From Catenulispora pinisilvae (GTDB lineage: Bacteria > Actinomycetota > Actinomycetes > Streptomycetales > Catenulisporaceae): DNA of 64,000 bases. The notes under the pieces were generated by a model. The model saw only the letters and a list, made by a program, of their open reading frames with translations, did not search any database and was not told where the DNA came from. The DNA lies in the NCBI RefSeq assembly GCF_015356865.1, contig NZ_JAAFZA010000001.1:108400-172399 (forward strand), read 5' to 3'. This document shows positions 1 to 8,176 of this stretch, one piece after another; within the stretch, counting starts at the first letter, position 1; each line of letters starts with the position of its first letter. The position numbers and the translations under genes are program-made.

Positions 1-266
1 GATCACGGGGAGCGCTGTTCCACGCCGGTGGGCCGGCCCACCCGGAGGTCGAGATGACCCGCGACGCGCTGCTGGCGCACATCGAGGCGGGCATCGCCGC
101 GGGGGAGTTCGCGCCCGCGGATCCGGTCCTGGCCGCGGCGTTCATGGTCCACGGCATGCGGGGAGTCTTCGCCGAATCGCTGCACGCGCCGCAGGAGAAG
201 CGGGCCGCGGCGGTGGCCGCCGTGCGTTCCATGGCCGCCGCGATACTGGCGCCGCCCGCATACTGA
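1..266 (+). CDS. TetR-family regulator, C-terminal fragment (cut by window start)
   Basis: The open frame runs in from the left edge and ends at a TGA at 264-266, so only the last 87 or so residues are visible. They are helical and alanine-rich, with a stretch reading MTRDALLAHIEAGIAAGEFA, which is typical of the ligand-binding half of TetR repressors. The ATG at 54 is internal and should not be taken as the start. The DNA-binding domain lies outside the window, so the family call rests on the C-terminal pattern only. It precedes a DMT-type exporter in the same direction. Confidence 0.55.
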   Translation, partial: SRGALFHAGGPAHPEVEMTRDALLAHIEAGIAAGEFAPADPVLAAAFMVHGMRGVFAESLHAPQEKRAAAVAAVRSMAAAILAPPAY

Positions 267-362
267 GCGCCCACCTGACCTCCTTGCGCCCCCGGCTACG
301 CTGAATCCCGTTGACAGGACTCCACCCACCGACAGGGGCTTACACGTGACCGGGATCCCCAG

Positions 363-1316
363 GTGACCGCCGACAGCGCCGCGACGGTTCCGGTCGGCGT
401 GCCGTCCGCCCCGGTCCGTGTCTCCGCGGTCCATCGGCCGCCCAAAGCCGACATCGCGGTGCTCGGCGTGGCGGTCACCGCGGTCGGCACGTCCGGGCCG
501 CTCATCGCCGCGGCCGCCGCGCCCGCGATGGCCATCGCCTTCTGGCGCAACGCGATAGCCGCCGCGGTCTTCGCCCCCTACGTCCTCCTGCGCCGGAACC
601 TGCGTGCCGAGCTGCGCGGTCTCGGCCGCCGCACCACCCTGCTGGCCCTCGTCTCCGGCCTCATCCTCGGCGCGCACTTCGCGACCTGGACGCCGGCCGC
701 GAAGATGTCCTCCGTGGCGTCGGCCACGGCGTTCGCCGCGACGCAGCCGATCTTCGCCGCGATCGTGGCGAAGGTGCTGGGCCACCATGTGCCGCGCCGG
801 GCGTTCGGCGGGATCGCGGTGGCGTTCGTCGGGGTGATCGTGCTGTCCGGGGTGGACTTCCACGCTTCGGCGCGGGCGTTCCAGGGCGACCTGCTCGCGC
901 TGAGCGCCGCCGCGTTCGCCGCCGTCTACATGACCATCGGCGGCGAGGTGCGCAAGACGGCGTCGCTGCCGACCTACGCCTTTCTCTGCTACGGCGCGGC
1001 CTCGGTCTTCCTGATCGGCGCAGCGGTGGCGACCGGGTCCTCGCTCGTCGGGTTCGGCGGCAACGCGTGGCTGAAAATCGGCGCGCTCACCCTCCTGGCG
1101 CAGTTCCTCGGGCACACGCTCTTCAACCGGGTGGTGAAGACCACCAGCGCGACCGTCATCTCCACCGCGATCCTGCTGGAGGTGCCCACGGCCGCCGTGA
1201 TCGCCGCCGTGTTCCTGCACCAGATCCCCTCTGTGTGGGCGATTCCCGGGGCGGTCCTGATCCTCGGCGGATTGCTGCTCGTGGTGACCGCGAACCGGGG
1301 GCAGAGCGCGCACTGA
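363..1316 (+). CDS. EamA/DMT-superfamily membrane transporter
   Basis: This 317-residue integral membrane protein has about ten hydrophobic segments arranged as two EamA-type halves. An early membrane stretch reads VAVTAVGTSGPLIAAAAAP, followed by FWRNAIAAAVFAPYVLLRR, which matches the first-repeat FWR motif of drug/metabolite transporters. Members export amino acids, nucleosides or small drugs; nothing here fixes the substrate. The GTG at 363 has only a weak purine stretch before it, so the start is uncertain. It follows a TetR fragment by about 100 bp, so control by that regulator is possible but unproven. Confidence 0.85.
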   Translation: MTADSAATVPVGVPSAPVRVSAVHRPPKADIAVLGVAVTAVGTSGPLIAAAAAPAMAIAFWRNAIAAAVFAPYVLLRRNLRAELRGLGRRTTLLALVSGLILGAHFATWTPAAKMSSVASATAFAATQPIFAAIVAKVLGHHVPRRAFGGIAVAFVGVIVLSGVDFHASARAFQGDLLALSAAAFAAVYMTIGGEVRKTASLPTYAFLCYGAASVFLIGAAVATGSSLVGFGGNAWLKIGALTLLAQFLGHTLFNRVVKTTSATVISTAILLEVPTAAVIAAVFLHQIPSVWAIPGAVLILGGLLLVVTANRGQSAH

Positions 1317-1433
1317 TCCCCATGAAGCGGCCCCCGGAAGTGGCGCGCGTCATGATGACGCGTTAGGTGACCCGCCAGTAACGTGACGGCTATATCAGCG
1401 GTCCGTACCCACTCCCGGGAGGGAACCCACCCC

Positions 1434-2399
1434 ATGTCCGACTCCGCTCGCCCCCAGCGCCCGCGCCGTTCGTGTCTGGCCGTCCCCGGCTCCAACCCGC
1501 GCTTCCTGGAGAAGGCCCAGGGGCTGCCGGCCGACCAGGTCTTCCTGGACCTGGAGGACGCCTGCGCCCCGCTGGCCAAGCCGGAGGCCCGGCACACGAT
1601 CGTGAAGTTCCTCAATGAGGGGGACTGGACCGGCAAGGCCCGGGTGGTGCGGGTCAACGACTGGACCACCGAGTGGACCTACCGCGACGTGGTCACCGTG
1701 GTCGAGGGCGCCGGGGCGAACCTGGACGCCATCATGCTGCCCAAGGTGCAGAACGCCGCCCAGGTGCAGGCCCTGGACCTGCTGCTCACGCAGATCGAGA
1801 AGACGATGGGCTTCGAGGTCGGCAAGATCGGCATCGAGGCGCAGATCGAGAACGCCGCCGGCCTGGTGAACGTCGACGAGATCGCCGCCGCCAGCCCGCG
1901 TCTGGAGACCATCATCTTCGGCCCGGCCGACTTCATGGCCAGCATCAACATGAAGTCGCTGGTCGTCGGCGCGCTGATCCCGGGCTACCCGGCCGACCCG
2001 TACCACTACATCCTCATGCGCATTCTGATGGCCGCGCGCATGCACAACCTGCAGGCGATCGACGGCCCGTTCCTGCAGATCCGGGACGTGGACGCGTTCC
2101 GCGAGGTCGCCGGCCGCTCGGCCGCGCTCGGCTTCGACGGCAAGTGGGTCCTGCACCCGGGCCAGGTCGAGGCGGCCAACGAGATCTACTCCCCGGCCCA
2201 GGAGGACTACGACCACGCCGAGCTGATCCTGGACGCGTACGACTACTACACCTCCGAGGCCGGCGGGAAGAAGGGCTCGGCGATGCTGGGCGAGGAGATG
2301 ATCGACGAGGCCTCCCGCAAGATGGCCCTGGTCATCGCGGGCAAGGGCCGGGCCGCCGGCATGTCCCGCACCAGCTCCTTCGAAGCGCCGGAGGCCTGA
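1434..2399 (+). CDS. HpcH/HpaI (CitE-like) CoA-ester lyase
   Basis: This 321-residue TIM-barrel lyase belongs to the citrate lyase beta / malyl-CoA lyase family, which cleaves or forms 3-hydroxyacyl-CoA esters such as malyl-CoA or beta-methylmalyl-CoA with Mg2+. Visible signatures are RSCLAVPGSNPRFLEKA at the N-terminus, the acidic metal-binding segment DQVFLDLEDACAP, IGIEAQIENAAGLVN with the conserved Glu, and FGPADFMASI. I chose ATG 1434 because GGGAGGGA lies just upstream; an upstream in-frame GTG lacks one. The acyl-CoA dehydrogenase gene begins one base after the stop, so the two are an operon. With the MaoC hydratase at 8.2 kb this suggests C4/C5 acyl-CoA metabolism of the ethylmalonyl-CoA type; that is inference. 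Confidence 0.88.
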   Translation: MSDSARPQRPRRSCLAVPGSNPRFLEKAQGLPADQVFLDLEDACAPLAKPEARHTIVKFLNEGDWTGKARVVRVNDWTTEWTYRDVVTVVEGAGANLDAIMLPKVQNAAQVQALDLLLTQIEKTMGFEVGKIGIEAQIENAAGLVNVDEIAAASPRLETIIFGPADFMASINMKSLVVGALIPGYPADPYHYILMRILMAARMHNLQAIDGPFLQIRDVDAFREVAGRSAALGFDGKWVLHPGQVEAANEIYSPAQEDYDHAELILDAYDYYTSEAGGKKGSAMLGEEMIDEASRKMALVIAGKGRAAGMSRTSSFEAPEA

Positions 2400-2400
2400 G

Positions 2401-3594
2401 ATGGCGCGCCTGGCGCAGACCGACGGGCTGACCGACATCCAGCAGGAGATCCTGGCGACCGTCCGCACCTTCGTGGACAAGGAGATCATCCCGGTCGCCA
2501 ACGAGCTGGAGCACGCCGACGAGTACCCGACGCAGATCGTCGAGGGCATGAAGGAGATGGGCCTGTTCGGGCTCATGATCCCGGAGGAGTACGGCGGTCT
2601 CGGCGAGTCGCTGCTCACCTACGCGCTGGTCGTGGAGGAGATCGCGCGCGGCTGGATGTCGGTGTCCGGGATCCTGAACACCCACTTCATCGTGGCCTAC
2701 ATGCTCAAGCAGCACGGCACCGACGAGCAGAAGCAGCACTTCCTGCCCCGGATGGCCGAGGGCGAGGTCCGCGCCGCGTTCTCGATGTCCGAGCCGGCGC
2801 TCGGGTCGGACGTCGCGGCGATCACGACCAAGGGCGTGCCGGACGGCGACGACTACGTCGTCAACGGCCAGAAGATGTGGCTGACCAACGGCGGTTCCTC
2901 CACACTGGTCGCCCTGCTGGCCCGCACCGACCTCGGCGAGCCCGCCGCGCACAAGAACCTCACCACCTTCCTGGTGGAGAAGCCGGCCGGCTTCGGCGAG
3001 GTGGCGCCCGGCCTGACCATCCCGGGCAAGATCGAGAAGATGGGCTACAAGGGCGTCGACACCACCGAACTGGTGCTGTCCGACTACCGCATCCCGGCGA
3101 ACCGGATCCTCGGCGGCACCCCGGGCAAGGGCTTCGCGCACATGATGGACGGCGTCGAGGTCGGCCGGGTCAACGTCGCCGCCCGGGCCTGCGGCATCGC
3201 GGTGCGCGCCTTCGAACTCGGCGCCGCCTACGCCCAGCAGCGCACCACCTTCGGCAAGCCGATCGCCCAGCACCAGGCCATCCAGTTCAAGCTGGCCGAG
3301 ATGGGCGTCAAGGTCGAGGCCGCGCACGCGATGATGGTGCGCGCGGCGAAGGTCAAGGACGCCGGCCGGCGCAACGACCTGGAGGCCGGGATGGCGAAGT
3401 ACCTGGCCGCCGAGTACTGCAAGGAGGTCGTCGAGGACTCCTTCCGGATCCACGGCGGCTATGGGTACTCCAAGGAGTACGAGATCGAGCGGCTGTATCG
3501 CGAGGCGCCGATGCTGCTGATCGGCGAGGGCACCGCCGAGATCCAGAAGATGATCATCGGCCGGCGGCTGCTGGAGGACTACAAGGCGAAGTGA
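2401..3594 (+). CDS. Acyl-CoA dehydrogenase
   Basis: This 397-residue FAD enzyme forms an alpha,beta-double bond in an acyl-CoA. Signatures are MIPEEYGGLG near residue 60, AFSMSEPALGSDVAAI (flavin/substrate contact), QKMWLTNGG, the RTTFGKPIAQHQAIQ segment, and the C-terminal DSFRIHGGYGYSKEYEIERLYREA with the usual GEGTAEIQ. Length is normal. The ATG sits one base after the stop of the CoA-ester lyase, which indicates translational coupling. The 3' end overlaps by 16 bp the convergent TetR gene. In ethylmalonyl-CoA clusters a dehydrogenase of this family makes mesaconyl-CoA, but branched-chain acyl-CoA oxidation fits equally well from sequence. Confidence 0.92.
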   Translation: MARLAQTDGLTDIQQEILATVRTFVDKEIIPVANELEHADEYPTQIVEGMKEMGLFGLMIPEEYGGLGESLLTYALVVEEIARGWMSVSGILNTHFIVAYMLKQHGTDEQKQHFLPRMAEGEVRAAFSMSEPALGSDVAAITTKGVPDGDDYVVNGQKMWLTNGGSSTLVALLARTDLGEPAAHKNLTTFLVEKPAGFGEVAPGLTIPGKIEKMGYKGVDTTELVLSDYRIPANRILGGTPGKGFAHMMDGVEVGRVNVAARACGIAVRAFELGAAYAQQRTTFGKPIAQHQAIQFKLAEMGVKVEAAHAMMVRAAKVKDAGRRNDLEAGMAKYLAAEYCKEVVEDSFRIHGGYGYSKEYEIERLYREAPMLLIGEGTAEIQKMIIGRRLLEDYKAK

Positions 3595-4319
3595 GCCTCC
3601 TGATCGAGGGCTGATGCGCGAGCGCCTGCCGATCTCCGGGAGTCGGTGGCCCGGGAATCGGCGGCCGTCGCGGGGGCTGCTGATGTCGCGGGGTCTGCGG
3701 GCTCCGCGCGGCCGGCATGGCCCGCGGGGTCCGCCGGGTCCGCAGGGTTCGTCGAGGACAGTGCGCCGGAGAGCGTGCGCAGGCACAGCGACCGCAGGTC
3801 GTCGCGAGTGATGCGGCCGTGCCGCAGCCATTCGATGCTGCTGACCCGGACGAATGACAGCCAGGCCAGCAGGGCCACCGCGGCGACGTCGCGCTCCGGC
3901 CCGGCCGGGTCCAGGGCGTCGAGGAGTCGCCGGTGCAGGATGGCCGTCTCCTCGCCGATGATGCTCTGGATCACCGGGTCGCCCGCGAGGTCGCAGTTGG
4001 CGGAGAGCACCGTCGTGGCGTTGGCGGCGAAGTAGTCGAAGTGCGCGTCGAGTCCGGCCGCGATCCACTGCCCGGCGGCGGTGGCGTCCCCGGCCGGTCC
4101 GGTGGCGTCGAGCAGCCCGTCCGCGGCCTGCCGGTAGACGGCCGCGAACAGGTCGCGCTTGCTCGGGAAGTAGCGGTAGACCAGGCCGCGGGTGACGCCC
4201 GCGGCGGCGCCGACCTCGTCCATCTGGACCTCGTGGTAGGGCCGTTCGGCGAAGAGCCGGGCGCCGATCCCGATCAGCTGGGCGCGCCGTTCCTCGGGTG
4301 CCATGCGTCGCCGCGTCAT
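3579..4319 (-). CDS. TetR-family transcriptional regulator
   Basis: This 246-residue protein has an N-terminal TetR helix-turn-helix (ALIG-type helix 1, then VGAAAGVTRGLVYRYFPSKRDLFAAVY around residues 35-60). The C-terminal ligand pocket is followed by an unusual low-complexity tail of Ala/Asp/Pro repeats (ADPADPAGHAGRAEPADPAT). It is convergent with, and overlaps by 16 bp, the acyl-CoA dehydrogenase gene. It is divergent from the DUF2867-like gene across a 37-bp gap that holds a palindrome. Autoregulation and control of the divergent gene, perhaps with an acyl-CoA ligand, is the simplest model. Confidence 0.85.
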   Translation of the reverse strand: MTRRRMAPEERRAQLIGIGARLFAERPYHEVQMDEVGAAAGVTRGLVYRYFPSKRDLFAAVYRQAADGLLDATGPAGDATAAGQWIAAGLDAHFDYFAANATTVLSANCDLAGDPVIQSIIGEETAILHRRLLDALDPAGPERDVAAVALLAWLSFVRVSSIEWLRHGRITRDDLRSLCLRTLSGALSSTNPADPADPAGHAGRAEPADPATSAAPATAADSRATDSRRSAGARASALDQEAHFAL

Positions 4320-4328
4320 GGGCCCAGC

Positions 4329-4350
4329 TTAGTGGACACGTGTACATTAA
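4329..4350. promoter_or_regulatory. Candidate TetR operator overlapping the rightward -10 box
   Basis: A 22-bp imperfect palindrome has half-sites TTAGTGGACAC and GTGTACATTAA, pairing at 9 of 11 positions with dyad centre between 4339 and 4340. It fills most of the 37-bp gap between the divergent TetR gene and the gene at 4357. TACATT at 4343-4348 lies about nine bases before the GTG at 4357, so the rightward transcript could be leaderless and blocked by repressor bound here. The repressor assignment is inferred from proximity. Confidence 0.6.
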
Positions 4351-4356
4351 GGTGCC

Positions 4357-4788
4357 GTGCCGGATTTCAGGTTCACAGGGGACTTCGACCGTCCCGCCGG
4401 GGACGAACGGACCGCGGAACAGTGGGCCCGCGCTGTCTGGGAAGGTGCTTCGCCGCCGACGCGGGTGTTCCTGCGGGTGGGCTGGCGCTGCCTCGGCCTG
4501 CGGGTGCCGCTCGCCCCGGAGCGGGTGCTGGGCTGGACGGTCGCGGAGTCCGATCCGGAGCGGGTCGTGCTCGCGGCGCCATCGCGCTTGCTGGCCGCGC
4601 GCAACATCGTCCACCTCGACGCGCGCGGTGTGCACTGGACCACGGAGGTCGAGTATCGAGGCGCGCTCGGCCGTGGGCTGTGGACGGTCGCCGCACCGAT
4701 TCACAAAGCACTGATCCCGGTGCTGGTGCGCCGGGCGGCGCGGGCGGCGGGGGAGGCCCGGGCGTCCGAGGGCGGCCGCGCTGTTTGA
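4357..4788 (+). CDS. DUF2867-like small protein
   Basis: This 143-residue protein has an alpha/beta pattern like DUF2867/SRPBCC-type proteins: an N-terminal segment with FRFTGDFDRPAGDERTAEQW, a conserved-looking VLGWTVAESDPERVVLAAPS strand pair, and a C-terminal IHKALIPVLVRRAAR amphipathic helix. It has no catalytic motif or signal peptide. The GTG start has no Shine-Dalgarno and sits where a transcript from the TACATT box at 4343 would begin, so it may be leaderless. It is divergent from the TetR gene and shares the palindromic operator. Function is unknown. Confidence 0.7.
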   Translation: MPDFRFTGDFDRPAGDERTAEQWARAVWEGASPPTRVFLRVGWRCLGLRVPLAPERVLGWTVAESDPERVVLAAPSRLLAARNIVHLDARGVHWTTEVEYRGALGRGLWTVAAPIHKALIPVLVRRAARAAGEARASEGGRAV

Positions 4789-4878
4789 GGCTTGCCAGCC
4801 CCGTCTTCCGGCCGTCGTTCGCCGGGCGCTTCGGCGTTTCGCCCCTTCCGCGTGGGATCATGGCCGCGAGGAGGCGCG

Positions 4879-5745
4879 GTGAGGTTCGTCGATGATCGCG
4901 GCACGCTGCTGCATGTCGTGCGGGACGGTTCGGGCGGGCCGGTGGTGCTGTTCGTGCAGGGCCTGGCCGGCGCCTGGTTCGAGTGGGACCCGGTGGTGCC
5001 GATGCTGGCCGGGGATCACCGGCTGGTGCGCTTCGACCGGCCGGGGCTCGGCTGGTCGCAGCCGGAGCTCGGAGCCGACGGCCGGCCGCTGCCGCAGACG
5101 TTGGCCGGCGAGGCCGAGCGGCTGGGGCGGGTCCTGGACGCCGTCGGCGTGCCACCGCGGGAGAAGGTGGTCCTGGTCGGGCACTCCTACGGGGCCTTCC
5201 ACGCCGAGGCCTTCGCGCGGCTGCACCCCGAGCGGGTGGCCGGGATCGTCTTCGTCGACGCCAGCGCGGAGTCGGACATCACCCCGGCGGCGGGCGGGCC
5301 GGGGCGCGCGGTCGGGCAGGCGTTCGTGCGCGGCACCACGCTGCTGGGCCTGAACCAGGTGCTGGGCCCGGCGGTGCGGCGGTTGGTCTATCAGTCCGCG
5401 AGTACCACGCACCGGGATCCGGACCGGGAGTTGGGGCGGGCCGTCTACCGGTCCAGCCGGGTCGCGGCGGCGGTGGTGAACGAGTTGTCGTCGTACCGGG
5501 CCTGCGCGGTGGAGTTACTTGAGCTGCGCTGCGAGCGGCCCTTTCCCGAGGTTCTGGTACAGGTGCTGGTCGGAGCGGCGGGCGAATCAGAGAACAGACA
5601 TGTCCGGCGGTGGATCGAACGCCAGCGCGAGTTCGCGGGCTTGTTTCCCGGGGCTGAAGTCGTAGAGTTACCGGATGCCAAACACCTGATCGCGGCGGAC
5701 CGACCGGACGCCGTCGCCACCGGCGTGCGCTCCCTGGGTTTTTAG
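4879..5745 (+). CDS. Alpha/beta-fold hydrolase
   Basis: This hydrolase of about 288 residues has an oxyanion-side motif VLFVQGLAGAWFEWD, the FDRPGLGWS turn, and the nucleophile elbow VGHSYGAFHAEAFA, where Ser is the catalytic residue. An acidic/His pair in ELPDAKHLIAADRPD near the C-terminus supplies the rest of the triad. GTG 4879 is chosen over upstream in-frame codons because AGGAGG at 4869-4874 precedes it and the fold begins right there with RFVDDRGTLLHVV. The substrate cannot be read from sequence. It stands alone, 90 bp after the DUF2867-like gene and codirectional with it. Confidence 0.85.
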   Translation: MRFVDDRGTLLHVVRDGSGGPVVLFVQGLAGAWFEWDPVVPMLAGDHRLVRFDRPGLGWSQPELGADGRPLPQTLAGEAERLGRVLDAVGVPPREKVVLVGHSYGAFHAEAFARLHPERVAGIVFVDASAESDITPAAGGPGRAVGQAFVRGTTLLGLNQVLGPAVRRLVYQSASTTHRDPDRELGRAVYRSSRVAAAVVNELSSYRACAVELLELRCERPFPEVLVQVLVGAAGESENRHVRRWIERQREFAGLFPGAEVVELPDAKHLIAADRPDAVATGVRSLGF

Positions 5746-5834
5746 GTGGTCGCTCCCACCGGGGGGCCGGGTTGCGGCAGGATGGTGCCTTGAGGCGGTT
5801 GAAGAGCGCGAACGTATAGGGCGGGAAGTAAACA

Positions 5835-6677
5835 GTGGCGACTTACTACGTCATAGCGAGGATGGACGGGACAAGGTTCGTGGGGCCGGACCACCACAAG
5901 GTCGACCTCTACGACGCGCTCAACCGGGGCGTGACCACGTTCATCCCCTCGGCGTGGCAGGACCACGACACCCTGTCCGTGGACGACGACGAGGCCTCGC
6001 CGAAGACCGAGGTCCCGGTCGGCCTGCTGGTCTACCCGGACCCGGCGCAGGCCGGTCTGGGCATCGCCGACGACATGACCCTCTCGCTCGGCATCGACGG
6101 CGGCTTCCGCCTGTTCCAACTCCAGGCGGTCCCGGCCCCGGAGCACTACACACCCTCCAGCGCGATCGGCGCCCAGGCCATCGTCACCCGCGAGTTCCTG
6201 GTGGTGGCCGAGGTCCCGGGCTGGTGGGCCTACGGCCCGCACGGCCGGCACGTCAACGGCCTGGTCACCGCGGTCTCCAACCTGGAGCGCCCGCAGGTGG
6301 ACCAGATAGGCGCCGCCCTGGAGCGGCCGGACGTGATCTTCGAGGTGGACCGCCGCGAAGTCCTGGACGCCGCCGACCTGGAACTCCTGCGCCACGAGCG
6401 GGTGGGCGCCGCCCGCGTGGCCCGCGGCTACGCCCGCGCCGCCACCTACCGCGCCTGGGACCGCGACGCGGGCCTGTCCCGCGCCGCCTCGCTGATCGGC
6501 GACCTGGCGCACGCGACGGTGGTTGGCGACGTGCTCAGCGAGGAGCAGCTGACACTGCTGCTGAAGAAGCTGACGCCGCACATCTCCGAGGTGCTTCCGG
6601 CCGGGGAGATGGAGGCCTACGGGGCCGTCGCGGTGGGTGTCGGCGACGCCGGCGGCGAGGGCGAGCTCGAGGACTGA
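5835..6677 (+). CDS. Conserved hypothetical protein
   Basis: I do not recognise this 280-residue soluble protein. It begins MATYYVIARMDGTRFVGPDHHK and looks like an alpha/beta N-terminal half, then a region with PGWWAYGPHGRHVNGLVTAV, and a helical C-terminal half (ADLELLRHERVGAARVARGY). It has no signal peptide, membrane segment or known catalytic motif. GGGAAG 8-13 bases before the GTG supports the start. Codon use matches its neighbours, so it is a genuine gene. It is followed by a duplicated non-coding stretch and a convergent membrane-protein gene. Confidence 0.7.
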   Translation: MATYYVIARMDGTRFVGPDHHKVDLYDALNRGVTTFIPSAWQDHDTLSVDDDEASPKTEVPVGLLVYPDPAQAGLGIADDMTLSLGIDGGFRLFQLQAVPAPEHYTPSSAIGAQAIVTREFLVVAEVPGWWAYGPHGRHVNGLVTAVSNLERPQVDQIGAALERPDVIFEVDRREVLDAADLELLRHERVGAARVARGYARAATYRAWDRDAGLSRAASLIGDLAHATVVGDVLSEEQLTLLLKKLTPHISEVLPAGEMEAYGAVAVGVGDAGGEGELED

Positions 6678-6710
6678 GGCGGCGGGGCAGTCGCGGAAGC
6701 GGCTGCGGTT

Positions 6711-6836
6711 GCGGTGAGGCCGCGGCGGGCGGTGAGCTTGCCTCGGCAGCTGTGCGGCTGAGGCGGGGCGCTTACGGTGAAGCCTCGGCGGCCGACCAGT
6801 TTGCCTCGGCAGCTGTGCGGCCAGGTGCGTTGAGGC
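6711..6836. repeat. 63-bp imperfect tandem duplication
   Basis: Two adjacent 63-bp units (6711-6773 and 6774-6836) share an exact 21-bp core beginning TTGCCTCGG at 6738 and 6801, with about ten scattered differences before the core and divergence after it. The repeat occupies the non-coding gap between two convergent genes. On the minus strand it would encode a 21-residue repeat in an ORF that otherwise looks like a shadow. Confidence 0.7.
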
Positions 6837-6941
6837 TGCGGCGCATGCCGGTCAGTTCGGCAGCGCTTTTGCGGCGGCCGGCAGGCGAGACTCGACCACG
6901 AGCATGGGCTGCCAGGAGGTCGGCCTAGGCTCGATGGCGAG

Positions 6942-8018
6942 TCAGTTCGGCGGCGTAAGCCAGTCCCCGGGCTCCTCCGGCTTCGGCACATCGCCGCTCC
7001 ATGCCTCGCCGCTCTGGGTCTCGGCACTATGCGTGTCGGCGATCTGCGTGTCGGCCACCGGAATCCGGTCCTGCACCGGCGGAATCCGGTCCTGCACCAC
7101 CGGTGCAGTCTCCGTCGGCCAGGCTGGTGGCTGCGGTGGCATCGGCATCGGCATTCGCGGCGCGGGATAGCCGGGCATCTGCATCTGCGGCATCGGGTAG
7201 CCCGGCATCGGCGCCCCGTACCCGTATCCGTACCCCATCCCGTAAGGCCCCGGCAGCACCGCCGGCCCCGGACCGCCGTACCAGTCGCCCTCGCGGTTGC
7301 GGGCGTTCTGGGTCTTGGTGATGGTGCGCACGTAGCCGATCGCCAGCAGGGCCGCCGCGATCGTCGCGATCAGGGCCGCGACGCCGGTCGCCGCCACGGT
7401 TTGCAGGTCGTGGGCGAAGTCGGTGAAGTCGGCGGCTTTTTTGGCGTTGCCGTTCTCGCCGCTACAGACCAGGGCCAGGATCTCCGCGATCACGTAGGGG
7501 CCCCACCACCAGCCGGTGATCTGGCCGCCGCCGGCCGGCTTGTCCTTGCGGCCGGCCATGGTGCCGCGGTGGATGTCGCGGGCCACGAGCAGCGGCAGGA
7601 CCCAGTTGGCCAGCGGGAGGAACCAGCTGCCGATCGCCCAGCCGACGCTCAGGGTGCCGCGGTTCGGGGAGTAGAGCTCGGCGTTGTTGCGGGCCGCCCA
7701 GAACCAGCAGATGAAGACCGCGATGGTGGCGACCAGGAAGATGTAGAGCCAGCCCACGGCGCCCAGCGCCAGCCGGTCTGAGTCGTGCAGGTCGTCCGGG
7801 CCGAGGGAGCCGGGGTCGGTGAGCAGTGTGCCGAGTACCTGGTGCCGCCAGACCAGCACGCCCGCGGCCAGGGCCGCCACCGCGGCGTCCAGGGCCAGCA
7901 GGACGATCAGCGCCACGCCGAGGCCGGCCACCGAGGTCCGGGCCCGCGGTGGTCTCGGAGCCGCGAAGGGCGCGGGGTATCCGTAGTCGGATATGGGACT
8001 GCCGGTCACGCCGGGCAT
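6942..8018 (-). CDS. DUF4328-type membrane protein with Pro/Gly/Met-rich tail
   Basis: This protein of about 358 residues has four or so transmembrane segments (VAGLGVALIVLLALDAAVAAL; WLYIFLVATIAVFICWFWAA; FLPLANWVLPLLVA; VAALIATIAAALLAIGYV). It contains the WFWAARNNAELY and GWAIGSWFLPLANWVLP motifs that I associate with DUF4328 membrane proteins. The C-terminal 100 residues are low complexity, with MGYGYGYGAPMPGYPMPQM repeats and two copies of VQDRIPP/VQDRIPV. Start ATG 8018 (MPGVTGSPI) is chosen over an upstream GTG because the upstream extension is not membrane-like; neither has a good ribosome site. Function is unknown. Confidence 0.75.
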   Translation of the reverse strand: MPGVTGSPISDYGYPAPFAAPRPPRARTSVAGLGVALIVLLALDAAVAALAAGVLVWRHQVLGTLLTDPGSLGPDDLHDSDRLALGAVGWLYIFLVATIAVFICWFWAARNNAELYSPNRGTLSVGWAIGSWFLPLANWVLPLLVARDIHRGTMAGRKDKPAGGGQITGWWWGPYVIAEILALVCSGENGNAKKAADFTDFAHDLQTVAATGVAALIATIAAALLAIGYVRTITKTQNARNREGDWYGGPGPAVLPGPYGMGYGYGYGAPMPGYPMPQMQMPGYPAPRMPMPMPPQPPAWPTETAPVVQDRIPPVQDRIPVADTQIADTHSAETQSGEAWSGDVPKPEEPGDWLTPPN

Positions 8019-8176
8019 CACATCAGGGCCGGGCCACCGCGTCAAGAACGTGGCCGACCTCACCGCCCGGCGTACTACTGGCCGGTAGCCGACTGCGCCA
8101 AGATGACGGGAGCGGGCAGGACACAGGCAGCGCCGACCGGCGACCGGCGGCGACCAGGCGAGGAAGGACCCGACCC

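Noticed and set aside
2332..4704. 790-codon minus-strand open frame opposite the CoA-ester genes
   Set aside because: Its translation is Arg/Gly/Pro-rich without motifs, and it is antisense to well-supported genes; such frames stay open in DNA this GC-rich.
6617..7027. Minus-strand ORF with a 21-residue repeat over the 63-bp duplication
   Set aside because: It overlaps the ends of two better-supported genes and its composition is that of a shadow frame; the repeat is reported as DNA only.
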